Assembly (NCBI GenBank): GCA_009377755.1
Contig: WHTM01000018.1
Location: forward strand, 1-64,000
Origin: Hyphomicrobiales bacterium
GTDB taxonomy: Bacteria; Pseudomonadota; Alphaproteobacteria; Rhizobiales; Xanthobacteraceae
DNA length: 64,000 nt
Direction: 5' to 3'
Numbering within the stretch: position 1 is the stretch's first letter; every line of letters starts with the position of its first letter. Of this stretch, positions 11,595 to 20,134 are shown in pieces. The notes beneath the pieces are model-generated. The model was not told the DNA's origin. It ran no database searches and worked only from the letters and a program-made list of their open reading frames with translations. The position numbers and the translations under genes were made by a program.

Positions 11595-12054
11595 ACGCTA
11601 TGCCCGGCCGTTATCCGATCTTGCCGGAACGTGCCTCTCCGAGACGTTCGCGCGGCAGGGCTTCGCCTCCGCCGAGATCGTCACGCGCTGGGCGGAGATC
11701 GCCGGCCCGGAGATCGCCGAGCATTCCGAACCCCTGAGGATTCAATGGCCGCGCGGCGAAGCCGGCATGGGCAGTGCCGCGACCCTGGTGCTGCGGGTCG
11801 AGGGGCCGGCGGCGATCGAAATCCAACACCTGTCCGGCGTCATCCTGGAGCGGGTCAACCGCTTCTTCGGCTGGCCGGCAGTCGGACGTCTGGCGCTGCG
11901 TCAGGCCCCCCTTGCCCGCCGCGCCGGCAAGGCGGTGCCGCCGACGCCCGATTCGGCGGCCACAGCCGCCGTCGCCGCGCGCTTGCCGGAGACCATGGAC
12001 GGCGACCTGCGCCAGGCGCTGGCCCGGCTGGGAGCCGCCATCAAGCGAACGTGA
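11563..12054 (+). CDS. dciA: DUF721/DciA-like protein (helicase loader family)
   Basis: About 163 residues of the DUF721/DciA family, whose members help load the DnaB helicase in bacteria lacking DnaC. The diagnostic block runs from RPLSDLAGTCLSETFARQGFA through EIVTRWAEIAGPEIAEHSEPLRI, followed by the conserved LVLRVEGPAAIEIQHLSGVILERVNRFFG strand-helix. The only reasonable start is ATG 11563 with GGAG nine bases upstream, and both lie inside a palindromic repeat. The TTG at 11515 is an alternative. The alphaproteobacterial order mutY-dciA-dsbA-smc is kept. Family assignment is firm; the helicase role is from family knowledge. Confidence 0.85.
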   Translation: MHDELRKRGTRRYARPLSDLAGTCLSETFARQGFASAEIVTRWAEIAGPEIAEHSEPLRIQWPRGEAGMGSAATLVLRVEGPAAIEIQHLSGVILERVNRFFGWPAVGRLALRQAPLARRAGKAVPPTPDSAATAAVAARLPETMDGDLRQALARLGAAIKRT

Positions 12055-12136
12055 CCGGGTGCCTCGGTCCCGCCCGCGTCGCATGCCATTGCTTGAATGG
12101 CACTTTCACGATAGCCCAGAATAGCGAACGATCACG

Positions 12137-12862
12137 ATGGAGCCTCTGGTGAACACCACCCGCCGCGCGTTTTGCGAAGGCACTGGCGCCCTAGCCCTGG
12201 CCGCGCTCGTCCTTGCGAGTTCAACATCACTGCTGGCATTGACCCGGGCCGCAAGCGCGCAATCGGTTTCGCCGGCGGAACTGCTGCAGCCCAGCCCGCT
12301 CGGCGACCGGCAGCAGGGGCCGGACAATGCGCCCGTGACGATCATCGAATACGCTTCGCTCACCTGTCCGCACTGCGCCAACTTCCATAAGACCAGCCTT
12401 CCGGAGCTGAAGAAGCGCTACATCGATACCGGCAAGGTGCGCCTCATCTTCCGCGAATTCGCCCTCAACCCGCTCGATGCCGGCGCCATCATGCTGGCCC
12501 GCTGCAATGCCGATAACATCAGTTCCGCGCTGGGACCCACGGAGAGGGCGACAATTTCGAATCAACGATACTTCGATTTCGTCGACGTCCTGTTCCGCCA
12601 GCAGGAGCAATGGGTGGTGCAGAAGCCGATCGAGCCGCTGCTCGCGATCGCCCGGCAGGCTGGTTTCACCAAGGAGAGTTTCGATGCCTGTCTGAAGAAT
12701 CAGAAGCTGCTCGATGGCATCGAAGCGCAGCGAACTCGTGCCTCGGAGAAGTTCGGCGTCAACTCGACACCGACCTTTTTTATCAACGGAAAGATCGTCC
12801 GCGGCGGCGTCACGCTGGAAGATCTGGAAAAGGAAATCAAGCTCTATCTTGATGGAAAATAA
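12137..12862 (+). CDS. DsbA-family thiol:disulfide oxidoreductase, exported
   Basis: A 241-residue periplasmic thioredoxin-fold protein. The N-terminus carries a twin-arginine-like signal (TTRRAFCEGTGALALAAL) and an Ala-rich core ending near AASA-QS. The active site CPHC is at about residues 76-79 (SLTCPHCANFHK), and the cis-proline loop is VNSTPTFFINGK near 213. The long helical insertion between them is typical for DsbA/BdbD-like proteins, which introduce or shuffle disulfides in exported proteins. It lies between dciA and smc, as in many alphaproteobacteria. GTG at 12149 is an alternative start. Confidence 0.9.
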   Translation: MEPLVNTTRRAFCEGTGALALAALVLASSTSLLALTRAASAQSVSPAELLQPSPLGDRQQGPDNAPVTIIEYASLTCPHCANFHKTSLPELKKRYIDTGKVRLIFREFALNPLDAGAIMLARCNADNISSALGPTERATISNQRYFDFVDVLFRQQEQWVVQKPIEPLLAIARQAGFTKESFDACLKNQKLLDGIEAQRTRASEKFGVNSTPTFFINGKIVRGGVTLEDLEKEIKLYLDGK

Positions 12863-12875
12863 GGGCTATTTTCCA
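12853..12875 (+). terminator. Hairpin over the stop codon of the DsbA-like gene
   Basis: TGGAAAATA (12853-12861) and TATTTTCCA (12867-12875) form a perfect 9-bp stem with a 5-nt loop that spans the TAA stop. There is no T-tract after it, so it may attenuate or protect the mRNA end rather than terminate. Confidence 0.35.
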
Positions 12876-13225
12876 CCCTCCGGTGCTATCCGGGGTGGCC
12901 GGCCCAACGCCCGCCCCTATCTCTTGCGGGCGGAAGGCTTGGAAAACGCTGCAAACCTGTTGCTCTGCCACGCGTGTCGATTCATTCTCCCGCCGATGCG
13001 GCACGGTTCGACTCATTCCCCGACCCAATCCTTGGGCGCGAGCACGGCGCGCTTTCAGGCGAGGTGTGCCCCGGCGCGCAGCCCGGAAAGCGCGCTAGCT
13101 CTCGGGATGAGCGCGCATTCGGGCACAGAACCGGACGCCGCGCTTGCCGAAAGCGCGCACGTGGGAGTCTCCCGGCGTAGCCCTGCGGCTGGGCCGGTGC
13201 CGCGCTACCTCGGACGACGGAAAAT
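12876..13225. other. Gap between the DsbA-like gene and smc
   Basis: 350 bp with no gene I can support. It should contain the smc promoter. Open frames through it continue out of frame into smc and have no family resemblance. Confidence 0.5.
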
Positions 13226-16200
13226 ATGATATTCACGCGCCTGCGCCTGATCGGCTTCAAATCCTTCGTCGAACCGACCGACGTCCTGATCGAGCCGGGT
13301 CTCACCGGTGTGGTCGGGCCGAACGGCTGCGGCAAATCGAATCTGGTCGAGGCGCTGCGCTGGGTCATGGGCGAGACCTCGCACAAGGCGATGCGGGCCG
13401 CCGACATGGAATCGGTGATTTTCTCCGGGTCGGGCAGCCGGCCTGGGCGCAACCACGCCGAAGTTGCGATCACCATCGACAATTCCGACCGCACCGCACC
13501 TGCCGCGTTCAACGACCAGGAGATCCTGGAGATCTCGCGACGGATCGAGCGGGAGGCCGGGTCGCTCTATCGGATCAACCACCGCGAGGTCCGCGCCCGC
13601 GACGTGCATATCCTGTTCGCCGACGCCTCGACCGGATCGCGCTCGCCGGCGCTGGTGCACCAGGGCCGCATCGGCGAGATCATCCAGGCGAAGCCGGCGC
13701 AGCGGCGCATGGTGCTGGAAGAGGCGGCGGGAATTTCCGGCCTGCACGCGCGCCGCCACGAGGCTGAACTGCGGCTGCGCGCCGCCGATCACAATCTGCA
13801 GCGGCTGGAAGACGTCATCGGCCAGTTGACCGCGCAGATCGATGCGCTCAAGCGCCAGGCGCGGCAGGCGATCCGCTACCGCGCGGTGTCAGCCGAGGTG
13901 CGCAAAGCGGAGGCGATGCTCTATCACCTACGCTTCGTCGCCGCGAATGCCGAGGTGACCGAGGCGGAGCACGTCAAGGACCTCGGCGTCCGCCTGGTGG
14001 CGGAACGAACCGGCGCCCAGGCCGAAGCTTCGAAGCGACAAGCGCTGGTCGCCGCCGACCTTCCCGGCCTGCGCGATGTGGAAGCCAGGGCGGCGGCCAC
14101 GCTGCACCGGCTGGTCCTCGCTCGCGACGCGCTGGAGCGCGAGGAGACGCGGGCGCGCGAGCGCATGGCCGAACTCGACGGCCGGCTGGTGCAGTTCGGC
14201 GAGGACATCGCGCGTGAGCAGAAGCTCGCGGCCGACGCGGAGGCGGCGCTCTCACGCCTTGCGGCCGAGGAAGAGACGCTCAAGACCGAAGCGCAGGCGG
14301 CGGCAGCCCGGCGCAGCGGCGTGGATGAGCGCGTCGCGGAAGCCGAGACCGTGCTCGGCGGCGCCGAACAGACCTTCAGTGAATTGACTGGCGCGCTCGC
14401 CGAGCTTACGGCGCGGCGCAACCAGCTCGAAGGCGCCTCGCGCCAGCACGGCCGGCGGTTGGAGCGGCTCGCCGCGGAGATCGCGCAAGTCGAATCCGAC
14501 CTGGCCGACCTGGAAGCGGAGCGGCAGGGCGGCGCCGATCTTGCGGCGCTTGCCGCCGCGGCCGAAGCCGCGCAATCGGCCGTCGGCGAGGCCGAAGCCG
14601 AGGCGATTGCGGCCGAATCAACCCATGCGCAGGCCCGCGCAACGCTCGATGCCGCCCGCGTACCGCTTGCCGAATCGGAGCGTCGCGCGCAGCGGCTCGA
14701 GACCGAGGCCAAGACGCTGTCCAAGGTGCTGGCGGTCGAGACCAAGAACCTGTGGCCGCCGGTCATGGATTCGGTCACCGTCGAAAAGGGTTACGAGGCA
14801 GCGCTCGGTGCTGCGCTCGGCGACGATCTCGATGCGCCGGTCGATCCGTCCTCCCCGATGCGCTGGGTCGGCTCCGAAATCGACCCCCGCGATCCGGTTC
14901 TGCCGGAGGGTGTCCCGGCGCTGGCGGCATATGTGGATGGGCCGGCGGAACTGGCGCGGCGGCTCGGGCAGATCGGTGTCGTCGGCCGCGCCGACGGTCC
15001 GCGGATGGCGGCGCTGCTCAGGCCCAGCCAGCGCCTGGTCTCGCGCGAGGGCGATCTGTGGCGCTGGGACGGTTTCGCTGCCGCGGCGCACGCGCCGACG
15101 GGGGCGGCCCGCCGCCTCGCCGAGCGCAGCCGTCTCGCCAACATCGCAGGTGAGCTGGAGATTGCCCGGGCCGAGGTCGAGACGCTGCGCGCGACCGTGG
15201 GCACCACGCAGGCGGATCTCGCGACCGCCGCCTCCGGCGAGGGCGAGGCCCGCACCTGGGCGCGCGAGTGCCAGCACCGGGCCGACGCCGCCCGCAATGC
15301 CCATGCCACCGCCGAACGCGAGGTCAACCGCATCGCCGCAAGGCTCTCGGGGATGACCGAAGCCATGGCACGGCTGACGGCAAGCCGCGAAGAGACGCTC
15401 GCCGCCCATGCCGACAGCGAGCGCGCGTTGGCGGAATTGCCGCCGGCCGCCGACACCGAGGCCAAGCTTGCTGCGGTGCGGGCCGAGATCGAAGGATACC
15501 GGAGCGAGCTTGCCGAGGTGCGCGCCGAGGCCCAGGCCATCGCCCGCGAGGCGGAACTGTCGAACCGGCGGCTGCAGGCAATCGCCGCCGAGCGGAAGGA
15601 CTGGGACGAACGCTTCGGCGGTGCCACGACGCAGATCATGACGCTGGAGACGCGGCTCGGCGACGCGCAGACCGAGCGCACCAGCCTTGAGGACGCCCCG
15701 GCGGCCTTCGCCGAGAAACGCCGCGCGCTGATCGGGGAAATCGAGGCCGCGGAAGCGGAACGGCGTGAGGCGGCCGACAAGCTCGCCGGCGCCGAGACCG
15801 CGCTGGCCGAAGCCGACCGCGACGCCAAGGCGGCGCTGGAGGCCTTGAGCGCGGCGCGCGAAGAAGCGGTGCGCGCGGAAGAGCGCCACGAGGCGGCGCG
15901 GCGCCGGCTCGCCGACATCGGCCACGAAATCGTGGAAATGCTCGAAGTCGAGCCGGCGAAGATTGCCGGGCTCGCCGGCATCGAGCCGGACACGGCGCTG
16001 CCGGACGTCGCCGAGACCGAGGAGCGGCTCGAAAAGCTGCGCCGCGACCGTGAGCGGCTCGGCGCCGTCAATCTCCGTGCCGAGGAGGAACTGCGCGAGG
16101 TCGAGACCCAGCTCACGTCGCTGACCACCGAGCGGGACGATCTCACCGAGGCGATCAAGAAGCTGCGAACCGGCATCCAGAGCCTCAATCGCGAGGCACG

Positions 16201-16684
16201 CGAGCGGCTGCTGGCCTCGTTCGAGGTGGTCAACGGCCACTTCCAGCGGCTGTTCACCGGCCTGTTCAGCGGTGGCACAGCCGAGCTGCAACTGATCGAG
16301 GCGGAGGACCCGCTGGAAGCCGGCCTGGAAATCATCGCCAAGCCGCCGGGCAAGAAGCCGCAGACGCTGTCGCTGCTCTCCGGCGGCGAGCAGGCGCTCA
16401 CGGCGCTGGCGCTGATCTTCGCGGTCTTCCTCACCAATCCGGCGCCGATCTGCGTGCTGGACGAGGTCGACGCGCCGCTCGACGATCACAATGTCGAGCG
16501 CTTCTGCGACCTGCTCGACGAGATGACCAAGTCGACTGACACCCGGTTCGTGATCATCACCCACAATCCGATCACCATGGCGCGGATGAACCGGCTTTAC
16601 GGCGTCACCATGGCCGAGCGCGGGGTATCGCAACTCGTGTCCGTGGACCTCGAAGGCGCGGTGAGGCTGCGCGAGGCGGTGTAG
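13226..16684 (+). CDS. smc: Chromosome segregation SMC ATPase
   Basis: A 1152-residue bacterial SMC, the core of the condensin-like complex with ScpA and ScpB. The Walker A motif GPNGCGKSN lies near residues 31-39. A long Ala/Glu/Arg coiled coil runs from about 165 to 500, the hinge spans about 510-650 (MDSVTVEKGYEAALGAALGDD ... VGRADG), and the return coil runs to about 960. The ABC signature LSLLSGGEQAL lies near 1050 and Walker B CVLDEVDAPLDD near 1080. All motifs are intact. ATG 13226 is followed by the invariant IFTRLRLIGFKSFVEP. The start has weak GGA upstream. Confidence 0.98.
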   Translation: MIFTRLRLIGFKSFVEPTDVLIEPGLTGVVGPNGCGKSNLVEALRWVMGETSHKAMRAADMESVIFSGSGSRPGRNHAEVAITIDNSDRTAPAAFNDQEILEISRRIEREAGSLYRINHREVRARDVHILFADASTGSRSPALVHQGRIGEIIQAKPAQRRMVLEEAAGISGLHARRHEAELRLRAADHNLQRLEDVIGQLTAQIDALKRQARQAIRYRAVSAEVRKAEAMLYHLRFVAANAEVTEAEHVKDLGVRLVAERTGAQAEASKRQALVAADLPGLRDVEARAAATLHRLVLARDALEREETRARERMAELDGRLVQFGEDIAREQKLAADAEAALSRLAAEEETLKTEAQAAAARRSGVDERVAEAETVLGGAEQTFSELTGALAELTARRNQLEGASRQHGRRLERLAAEIAQVESDLADLEAERQGGADLAALAAAAEAAQSAVGEAEAEAIAAESTHAQARATLDAARVPLAESERRAQRLETEAKTLSKVLAVETKNLWPPVMDSVTVEKGYEAALGAALGDDLDAPVDPSSPMRWVGSEIDPRDPVLPEGVPALAAYVDGPAELARRLGQIGVVGRADGPRMAALLRPSQRLVSREGDLWRWDGFAAAAHAPTGAARRLAERSRLANIAGELEIARAEVETLRATVGTTQADLATAASGEGEARTWARECQHRADAARNAHATAEREVNRIAARLSGMTEAMARLTASREETLAAHADSERALAELPPAADTEAKLAAVRAEIEGYRSELAEVRAEAQAIAREAELSNRRLQAIAAERKDWDERFGGATTQIMTLETRLGDAQTERTSLEDAPAAFAEKRRALIGEIEAAEAERREAADKLAGAETALAEADRDAKAALEALSAAREEAVRAEERHEAARRRLADIGHEIVEMLEVEPAKIAGLAGIEPDTALPDVAETEERLEKLRRDRERLGAVNLRAEEELREVETQLTSLTTERDDLTEAIKKLRTGIQSLNREARERLLASFEVVNGHFQRLFTGLFSGGTAELQLIEAEDPLEAGLEIIAKPPGKKPQTLSLLSGGEQALTALALIFAVFLTNPAPICVLDEVDAPLDDHNVERFCDLLDEMTKSTDTRFVIITHNPITMARMNRLYGVTMAERGVSQLVSVDLEGAVRLREAV

Positions 16685-16757
16685 CGGCGCCCGCAGTCGG
16701 GGCCCGGCCGGCCAGCCATCTGTCCGATTCTTTTTTCGCGGGCGTCACGTTTTTTTT

Positions 16758-16782
16758 GGAACCGAACGCGGCATCGCGCGTT
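16758..16782 (+). promoter_or_regulatory. EcfG-type general stress promoter
   Basis: GGAAC at 16758-16762 and CGTT at 16779-16782 with exactly 16 bases between them match the promoter consensus of EcfG/SigT, the alphaproteobacterial general stress sigma factor. Seven T residues precede the -35 element. The expected start point is about 16789, and no coding start follows; a terminator lies 90 bases on. Confidence 0.75.
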
Positions 16783-16788
16783 GATTCG

Positions 16789-16875
16789 ACGTAATCGCTG
16801 GGCGGCTTCCCCCCGTATCCCCCCCATGGTCGTCTGGCGAATGGGCCCCAGATTTAAACATCTGGGGCCCTTTTT
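16789..16875 (+). ncRNA. Candidate stress-induced small RNA (GsrN-like)
   Basis: A transcript of about 87 nt is predicted from an EcfG-type promoter to a rho-independent terminator. The 5' domain folds into a continuous 12-bp stem (16795-16806 with 16829-16840; 8 Watson-Crick and 4 G-U pairs). Its 22-nt loop (16807-16828) has two cytosine runs, C6 and C7. The 3' domain is the terminator hairpin. In Caulobacter, the SigT-dependent RNA GsrN uses an exposed 5' C-rich loop to pair with G-rich mRNA leaders such as katG. Promoter class, length and layout all fit that RNA. Homology to GsrN is inferred from architecture, not shown by alignment. The start point could be off by a few bases. Confidence 0.72.
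16843..16875 (+). terminator. Rho-independent terminator of the small RNA
   Basis: GGGCCCCAGAT (16843-16853) and ATCTGGGGCCC (16860-16870) form a perfect 11-bp stem with the loop TTAAAC, followed by TTTTT. It is the strongest intrinsic terminator in the window. Confidence 0.92.
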
Positions 16876-17116
16876 CTCTGCCACCTATTGAGAATGTGCG
16901 GTGTTCCCGGCCGCGTTCGGATGGCTGTATCCGAAGCCACCGCAAGGGCTGCCGCCTGATTGGCCGGCAAATGTCGGCGGGCGCTCTTTGTTTTGGGTAG
17001 GAGCTGTCCGAAATCGGGTTAGCGCTTTTGTAGGGAATCCTGCTCTAAACTACGCCCCGGCGCGCCATTTGCGACGTGCCACGGGCCATTTGCGTCGCGC
17101 CGCAGGGAAGGGCCAC

Positions 17117-17680
17117 ATGTCGACCACCGGCTGGATTGTTCTCGGTGTCATCGTTCTGCTCGTTCTGTGGGCTGTCACCATCTACAACGGGCTTGTCGCG
17201 ATGCGGCAGCGGGTCAGCCAGGCCTTCGCCGACGTCGACGTTCAGCTCAAGCAGCGCCACGACCTCATTCCCAACCTAGTCGAGACGGTAAAGGGCTACG
17301 CCGGACATGAGCGCAGCACGCTGGAGGCGGTGGTGCAGGCGCGCAACGCAGCCATAGGCGCGCCGGGGATCGAGCAGAAGGTCGTTGCCGAGAACATGCT
17401 CACCGGCGCGTTGCGCCAGCTGTTCGCGCTGGCCGAGTCCTATCCCGACCTCAAGGCCAATACCAACTTCCTGCAGCTTCAACAGGAGCTGGCCGACATC
17501 GAGAACAAACTCGCCGCAGCCCGACGCTTCTTCAACAACGCGGTGCAGGAATACAATACCGGCATCCAGCAGTTTCCCGCCGTGCTGTTCGCCACTTCGT
17601 TCGGGTTCCATCCGCAGACGTTCTTCGACCTCGGCGAGGCACGCGCGCAACTGGAACAGCCGCCGGGCGTGAAGTTTTGA
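17117..17680 (+). CDS. LemA family membrane protein
   Basis: A 187-residue LemA protein: one N-terminal membrane segment (residues about 4-24, GWIVLGVIVLLVLWAVTIYN), then the conserved helical domain starting YNGLVAMRQRVSQAFADVDVQLKQRHDLIPNLVETVKGYA. LKANTNFLQLQQELADIENKLAAARRFFNNAVQEYN near residues 115-150 is the family signature. ATG 17117 has GGGAAGG upstream; longer in-frame starts are not supported. It precedes htpX, the usual LemA-HtpX pairing, separated here by three hairpins. Function is not established; it probably acts with the protease at the inner membrane. Confidence 0.93.
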   Translation: MSTTGWIVLGVIVLLVLWAVTIYNGLVAMRQRVSQAFADVDVQLKQRHDLIPNLVETVKGYAGHERSTLEAVVQARNAAIGAPGIEQKVVAENMLTGALRQLFALAESYPDLKANTNFLQLQQELADIENKLAAARRFFNNAVQEYNTGIQQFPAVLFATSFGFHPQTFFDLGEARAQLEQPPGVKF

Positions 17681-17691
17681 CCTCAGGCTTT

Positions 17692-17740
17692 GTGTCCCGG
17701 GCGCACCGCGGCATGAAATGACGCGGTGCAGAACCGGGAC
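17692..17740. repeat. GTCCCGG-bounded hairpin repeat
   Basis: GTGTCCCGG and ACCGGGAC flank CGCACCGCG...CGCGGTGCAG, an imperfect palindrome just after lemA. It is related to the longer element at 34597-34750. Confidence 0.55.
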
Positions 17741-17786
17741 CGCCGAGACATCGTCCTAATGATCCCGGGTCTTGCAGCGCACCACA

Positions 17787-17898
17787 TCGCAAATCGGATG
17801 TTTCCGATTTGCGACATTTAAGACACATCGCAAATCGGATGTTTCCGATTTGCGACATTTAAGATATGTGCCGGAAGTCGGGAACACCCGACTTCCGG
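17787..17898. repeat. Three successive 12-bp hairpins between lemA and htpX
   Basis: TCGCAAATCGGA / TCCGATTTGCGA with a TGTT loop occurs twice, 41 bp apart (17787-17814 and 17828-17855). A third hairpin of the same geometry but different sequence follows (17871-17898, CCGGAAGTCGGG / CCCGACTTCCGG, loop AACA). All three stems are perfect. The first two are within a 41-bp direct repeat. They lie 40 bases before the htpX start. Confidence 0.85.
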
Positions 17899-17937
17899 TG
17901 TGCTGCGCTGCGCCCGGGAAAAGCAGCAATACTAGTC

Positions 17938-19098
17938 ATGGCCGCGTACGGGCTCTATACGCACATCCAGTCGAACCGGCGCCGTTCGATCACGCTGCTG
18001 ATCGGCCTGTTCTTCCTCGTCTATGTGATGGTCTATGCCGGCGCGCTGATGGCTGAAGCGCTCATGGGCGACGCCTCCCTCGACTGGCTGCTATGGGCGG
18101 CGTGGCGGGATTTTCTCTATGCGCTGCCGTGGGCGACGGCCGGCACGGCGATCTGGATTCTGATCGCCTACAAGTTCCACCAAGCGATGATCGACGCCGT
18201 GACCGGCGGCCGCGAGGTCACGCGCATGGAAGAGCCGCGCCTCTGGAATCTGCTCGAGAACATGTGCATCTCGCGTGGCATTCCCATGCCGAAGCTGAAG
18301 GTGATGGACGATGAACCGCTCAACGCCTTCGCCACCGGCCTCAACGAGAAGCAATATTCCATCACGGTGACCAGCGGGCTGGTCCAGGCGCTGAATGACC
18401 AGGAGCTGGAAGCGGTGCTCGGCCACGAGCTGACCCACATCCGCAACGGCGACGTGCGCATGCTGGTGATCGCAGTGATCATTGCCGGCGTGATCGGTTT
18501 CGTCGCCGAGCTGGTATTCCGGATGCTGTTCCGCGGCGGTCTCAACTGGCGCTCGCGCGGCGGCGGCGACCGCAGAGGTTCCGGCGGCGCAATCCTGGCT
18601 GTGCTGATCGCGGTGGCGCTGATCGCGCTGGCGTGGTTCTTGTCGCTCGTGATCCGCTTTTCGCTCTCACGTAAGCGCGAGTTCCTCGCCGACGCGGGGG
18701 CGGTAGAGCTCACCAAGAATCCCGACGCGATGATCACGGCGCTGCGCAAGATCGAAAACCGCGGCGAATTGGAGGGCGTGACCTCCGCGGTGATGGAGAT
18801 GTGCGTCGACAATCCGCGCTTGGACTTCTCCGATCTGCTCGCGACGCATCCCCCGATCGACGCCCGCGTCGAGGCTTTGGTGAAATTCGCCGGCGGCCAC
18901 GATCCGGGGCCGATCGCGCTGCCGGCGCCGGAGGAGACGGCGTGGGAGGAGCAACGAGAAGCCGCAGCGGGACCGTCGGGCGACCGCCCCGGCGAACCCC
19001 GCGGCGACAAGCCGTTCCTGCCGCCGCAGCCGCCGATCAACATGGGCGAGCCGACCTTACCTGCCCCGCCCGGCCCGTGGGGACCGCGGCGCGGGTAG
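17938..19098 (+). CDS. htpX: HtpX-like zinc metalloprotease (M48B)
   Basis: A 386-residue inner-membrane protease that degrades misfolded membrane proteins in related bacteria. Membrane segments lie at about residues 17-40 and 55-78, and two more after the active site (about 178-200 and 220-245). The zinc site HELTH is at residues 163-167, and the third ligand is in RKREFLADAGAVEL near 248. Between residues 198 and 218 there is an Arg/Gly-rich cytosolic loop, and the C-terminal 60 residues are Pro-rich and atypical. I chose ATG 17938 (MAAYGLYTHIQSN), because the upstream extension runs through hairpin repeats. Confidence 0.92.
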   Translation: MAAYGLYTHIQSNRRRSITLLIGLFFLVYVMVYAGALMAEALMGDASLDWLLWAAWRDFLYALPWATAGTAIWILIAYKFHQAMIDAVTGGREVTRMEEPRLWNLLENMCISRGIPMPKLKVMDDEPLNAFATGLNEKQYSITVTSGLVQALNDQELEAVLGHELTHIRNGDVRMLVIAVIIAGVIGFVAELVFRMLFRGGLNWRSRGGGDRRGSGGAILAVLIAVALIALAWFLSLVIRFSLSRKREFLADAGAVELTKNPDAMITALRKIENRGELEGVTSAVMEMCVDNPRLDFSDLLATHPPIDARVEALVKFAGGHDPGPIALPAPEETAWEEQREAAAGPSGDRPGEPRGDKPFLPPQPPINMGEPTLPAPPGPWGPRRG

Positions 19099-19106
19099 CG
19101 GCCGCC

Positions 19107-19206
19107 GTCATTGCGAGCCCGCCGCGAAGCGGAGGGCGAAGCAATCCAGTGGCGATCCGTCCGAAGCCCCTGGATTGCTTCGGCGGCTGCGCCGCCTCGC
19201 AATGAC
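19107..19206. repeat. GTCATTGCGAG/GAAGCAATCCAG repeat pair
   Basis: Two inverted units: GTCATTGCGAG ... GCGAAGCAATCCAG and CTGGATTGCTTCGGCGG ... CCGCCTCGCAATGAC. Each has its own hairpin tip. A second example is at 48512-48588. They lie between the convergent htpX and apt genes. Confidence 0.75.
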
Positions 19207-19230
19207 GAAAGGTGCGCCGCGACCCGCCTC

Positions 19231-19779
19231 TCAATGCCCGTCGAAGCTCACCAGCGTGCGCACCGGCACGTCGAGCTGGCGCAACTTGGCAGCCCCGCCG
19301 AGAGCCGGTAGATCGATAATGAAGCAGGCAGCCAGCACCTCCGCCCCCATCTGCCGCAACAGCTTCACCGCGCCTTCCGCCGTGCCGCCGGTCGCGATCA
19401 GATCGTCGACCAGGATCACGCGTTCGCGCGGCGCCACCGCGTCCTCGTGCATCTCCATCTCGTCGAGACCGTATTCCAGCGAATAGACGATGCGCACCGT
19501 GGTGTGCGGCAGCTTGCCTTTCTTGCGGATCGGCACGAAGCCGGCCGAGACCTGGTGCGCGACGGCGCCTCCGAGGATAAAGCCGCGCGCTTCGATGCCG
19601 GCGACCTTGTCGATCTTCATGCCCGCCCAGGGCTGCACCAGTTCGTCGACCGCGCGGCGGAAGGCGCGGGCATTGCCGAGCAGCGTGGTGATGTCGCGGA
19701 ACATGATCCCGGGCTTGGGATAGTCCGGAATGGAGCGGATCGCGGCGCGGAGATCATTTTCGATGACGGGTGAATTCAT
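19231..19779 (-). CDS. apt: Adenine phosphoribosyltransferase
   Basis: Apt converts adenine and PRPP to AMP (purine salvage). About 182 residues from ATG 19779. The typical N-terminus ([25 protein letters not shown]), [16 protein letters not shown] and the PRPP-binding loop [21 protein letters not shown] near residues 120-140 are all intact. The open frame extends 25 codons upstream, but that part is not family-like. MTA phosphorylase encoded nearby (22.4-23.3 kb) releases adenine, so the two genes serve the same salvage route, though they are not in one operon. Confidence 0.96.
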   Translation of the reverse strand: MNSPVIENDLRAAIRSIPDYPKPGIMFRDITTLLGNARAFRRAVDELVQPWAGMKIDKVAGIEARGFILGGAVAHQVSAGFVPIRKKGKLPHTTVRIVYSLEYGLDEMEMHEDAVAPRERVILVDDLIATGGTAEGAVKLLRQMGAEVLAACFIIDLPALGGAAKLRQLDVPVRTLVSFDGH

Positions 19780-19868
19780 GAGCGGCTCATATCGTCCCAA
19801 TAAGAAGGCGCTTGCGGGCTGCCGCACTCTGACGAACGATAGCACGCTGTGCAACCGGAGACCTCGCC

Positions 19869-20066
19869 ATGAACGGCCCCGACCAACGCATCGTCATCAC
19901 CGACCTGCGAATCCCGTTTCTTCGCCTGGTGGTGTTCTTCGTCAAGGTCTCGCTCGCGGCCATCCCCGCGGCGATCATCGTCGCTTTCCTGGTCATGCTG
20001 TTGACGGCGATCATCGTGGGCCTGCTGGGCGATGGCGCAATGTTCATGCGCCGCTGGACCTATTGA
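19869..20066 (+). CDS. Small membrane protein, unknown function
   Basis: A 65-residue protein with one long hydrophobic stretch (residues about 17-52, [33 protein letters not shown]), which could form one or two membrane helices. A GGAG motif lies eight or so bases before the ATG, and it lies alone between two minus-strand genes. I do not recognise a family. Its reading frame has no rival on this stretch, so it is likely real. Confidence 0.6.
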   Translation: MNGPDQRIVITDLRIPFLRLVVFFVKVSLAAIPAAIIVAFLVMLLTAIIVGLLGDGAMFMRRWTY

Positions 20067-20134
20067 TGCCGCCGGCCGCGGCGCCTCGCCGGAAACGTTG
20101 CCGGCGACGACGGCCGCCGGGCGGCCGTGAACCG

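Noticed and set aside
14618-16633. 671-codon frame antisense to smc
   Set aside because: It is a shadow of the coiled-coil and head regions of smc, which has every expected motif.
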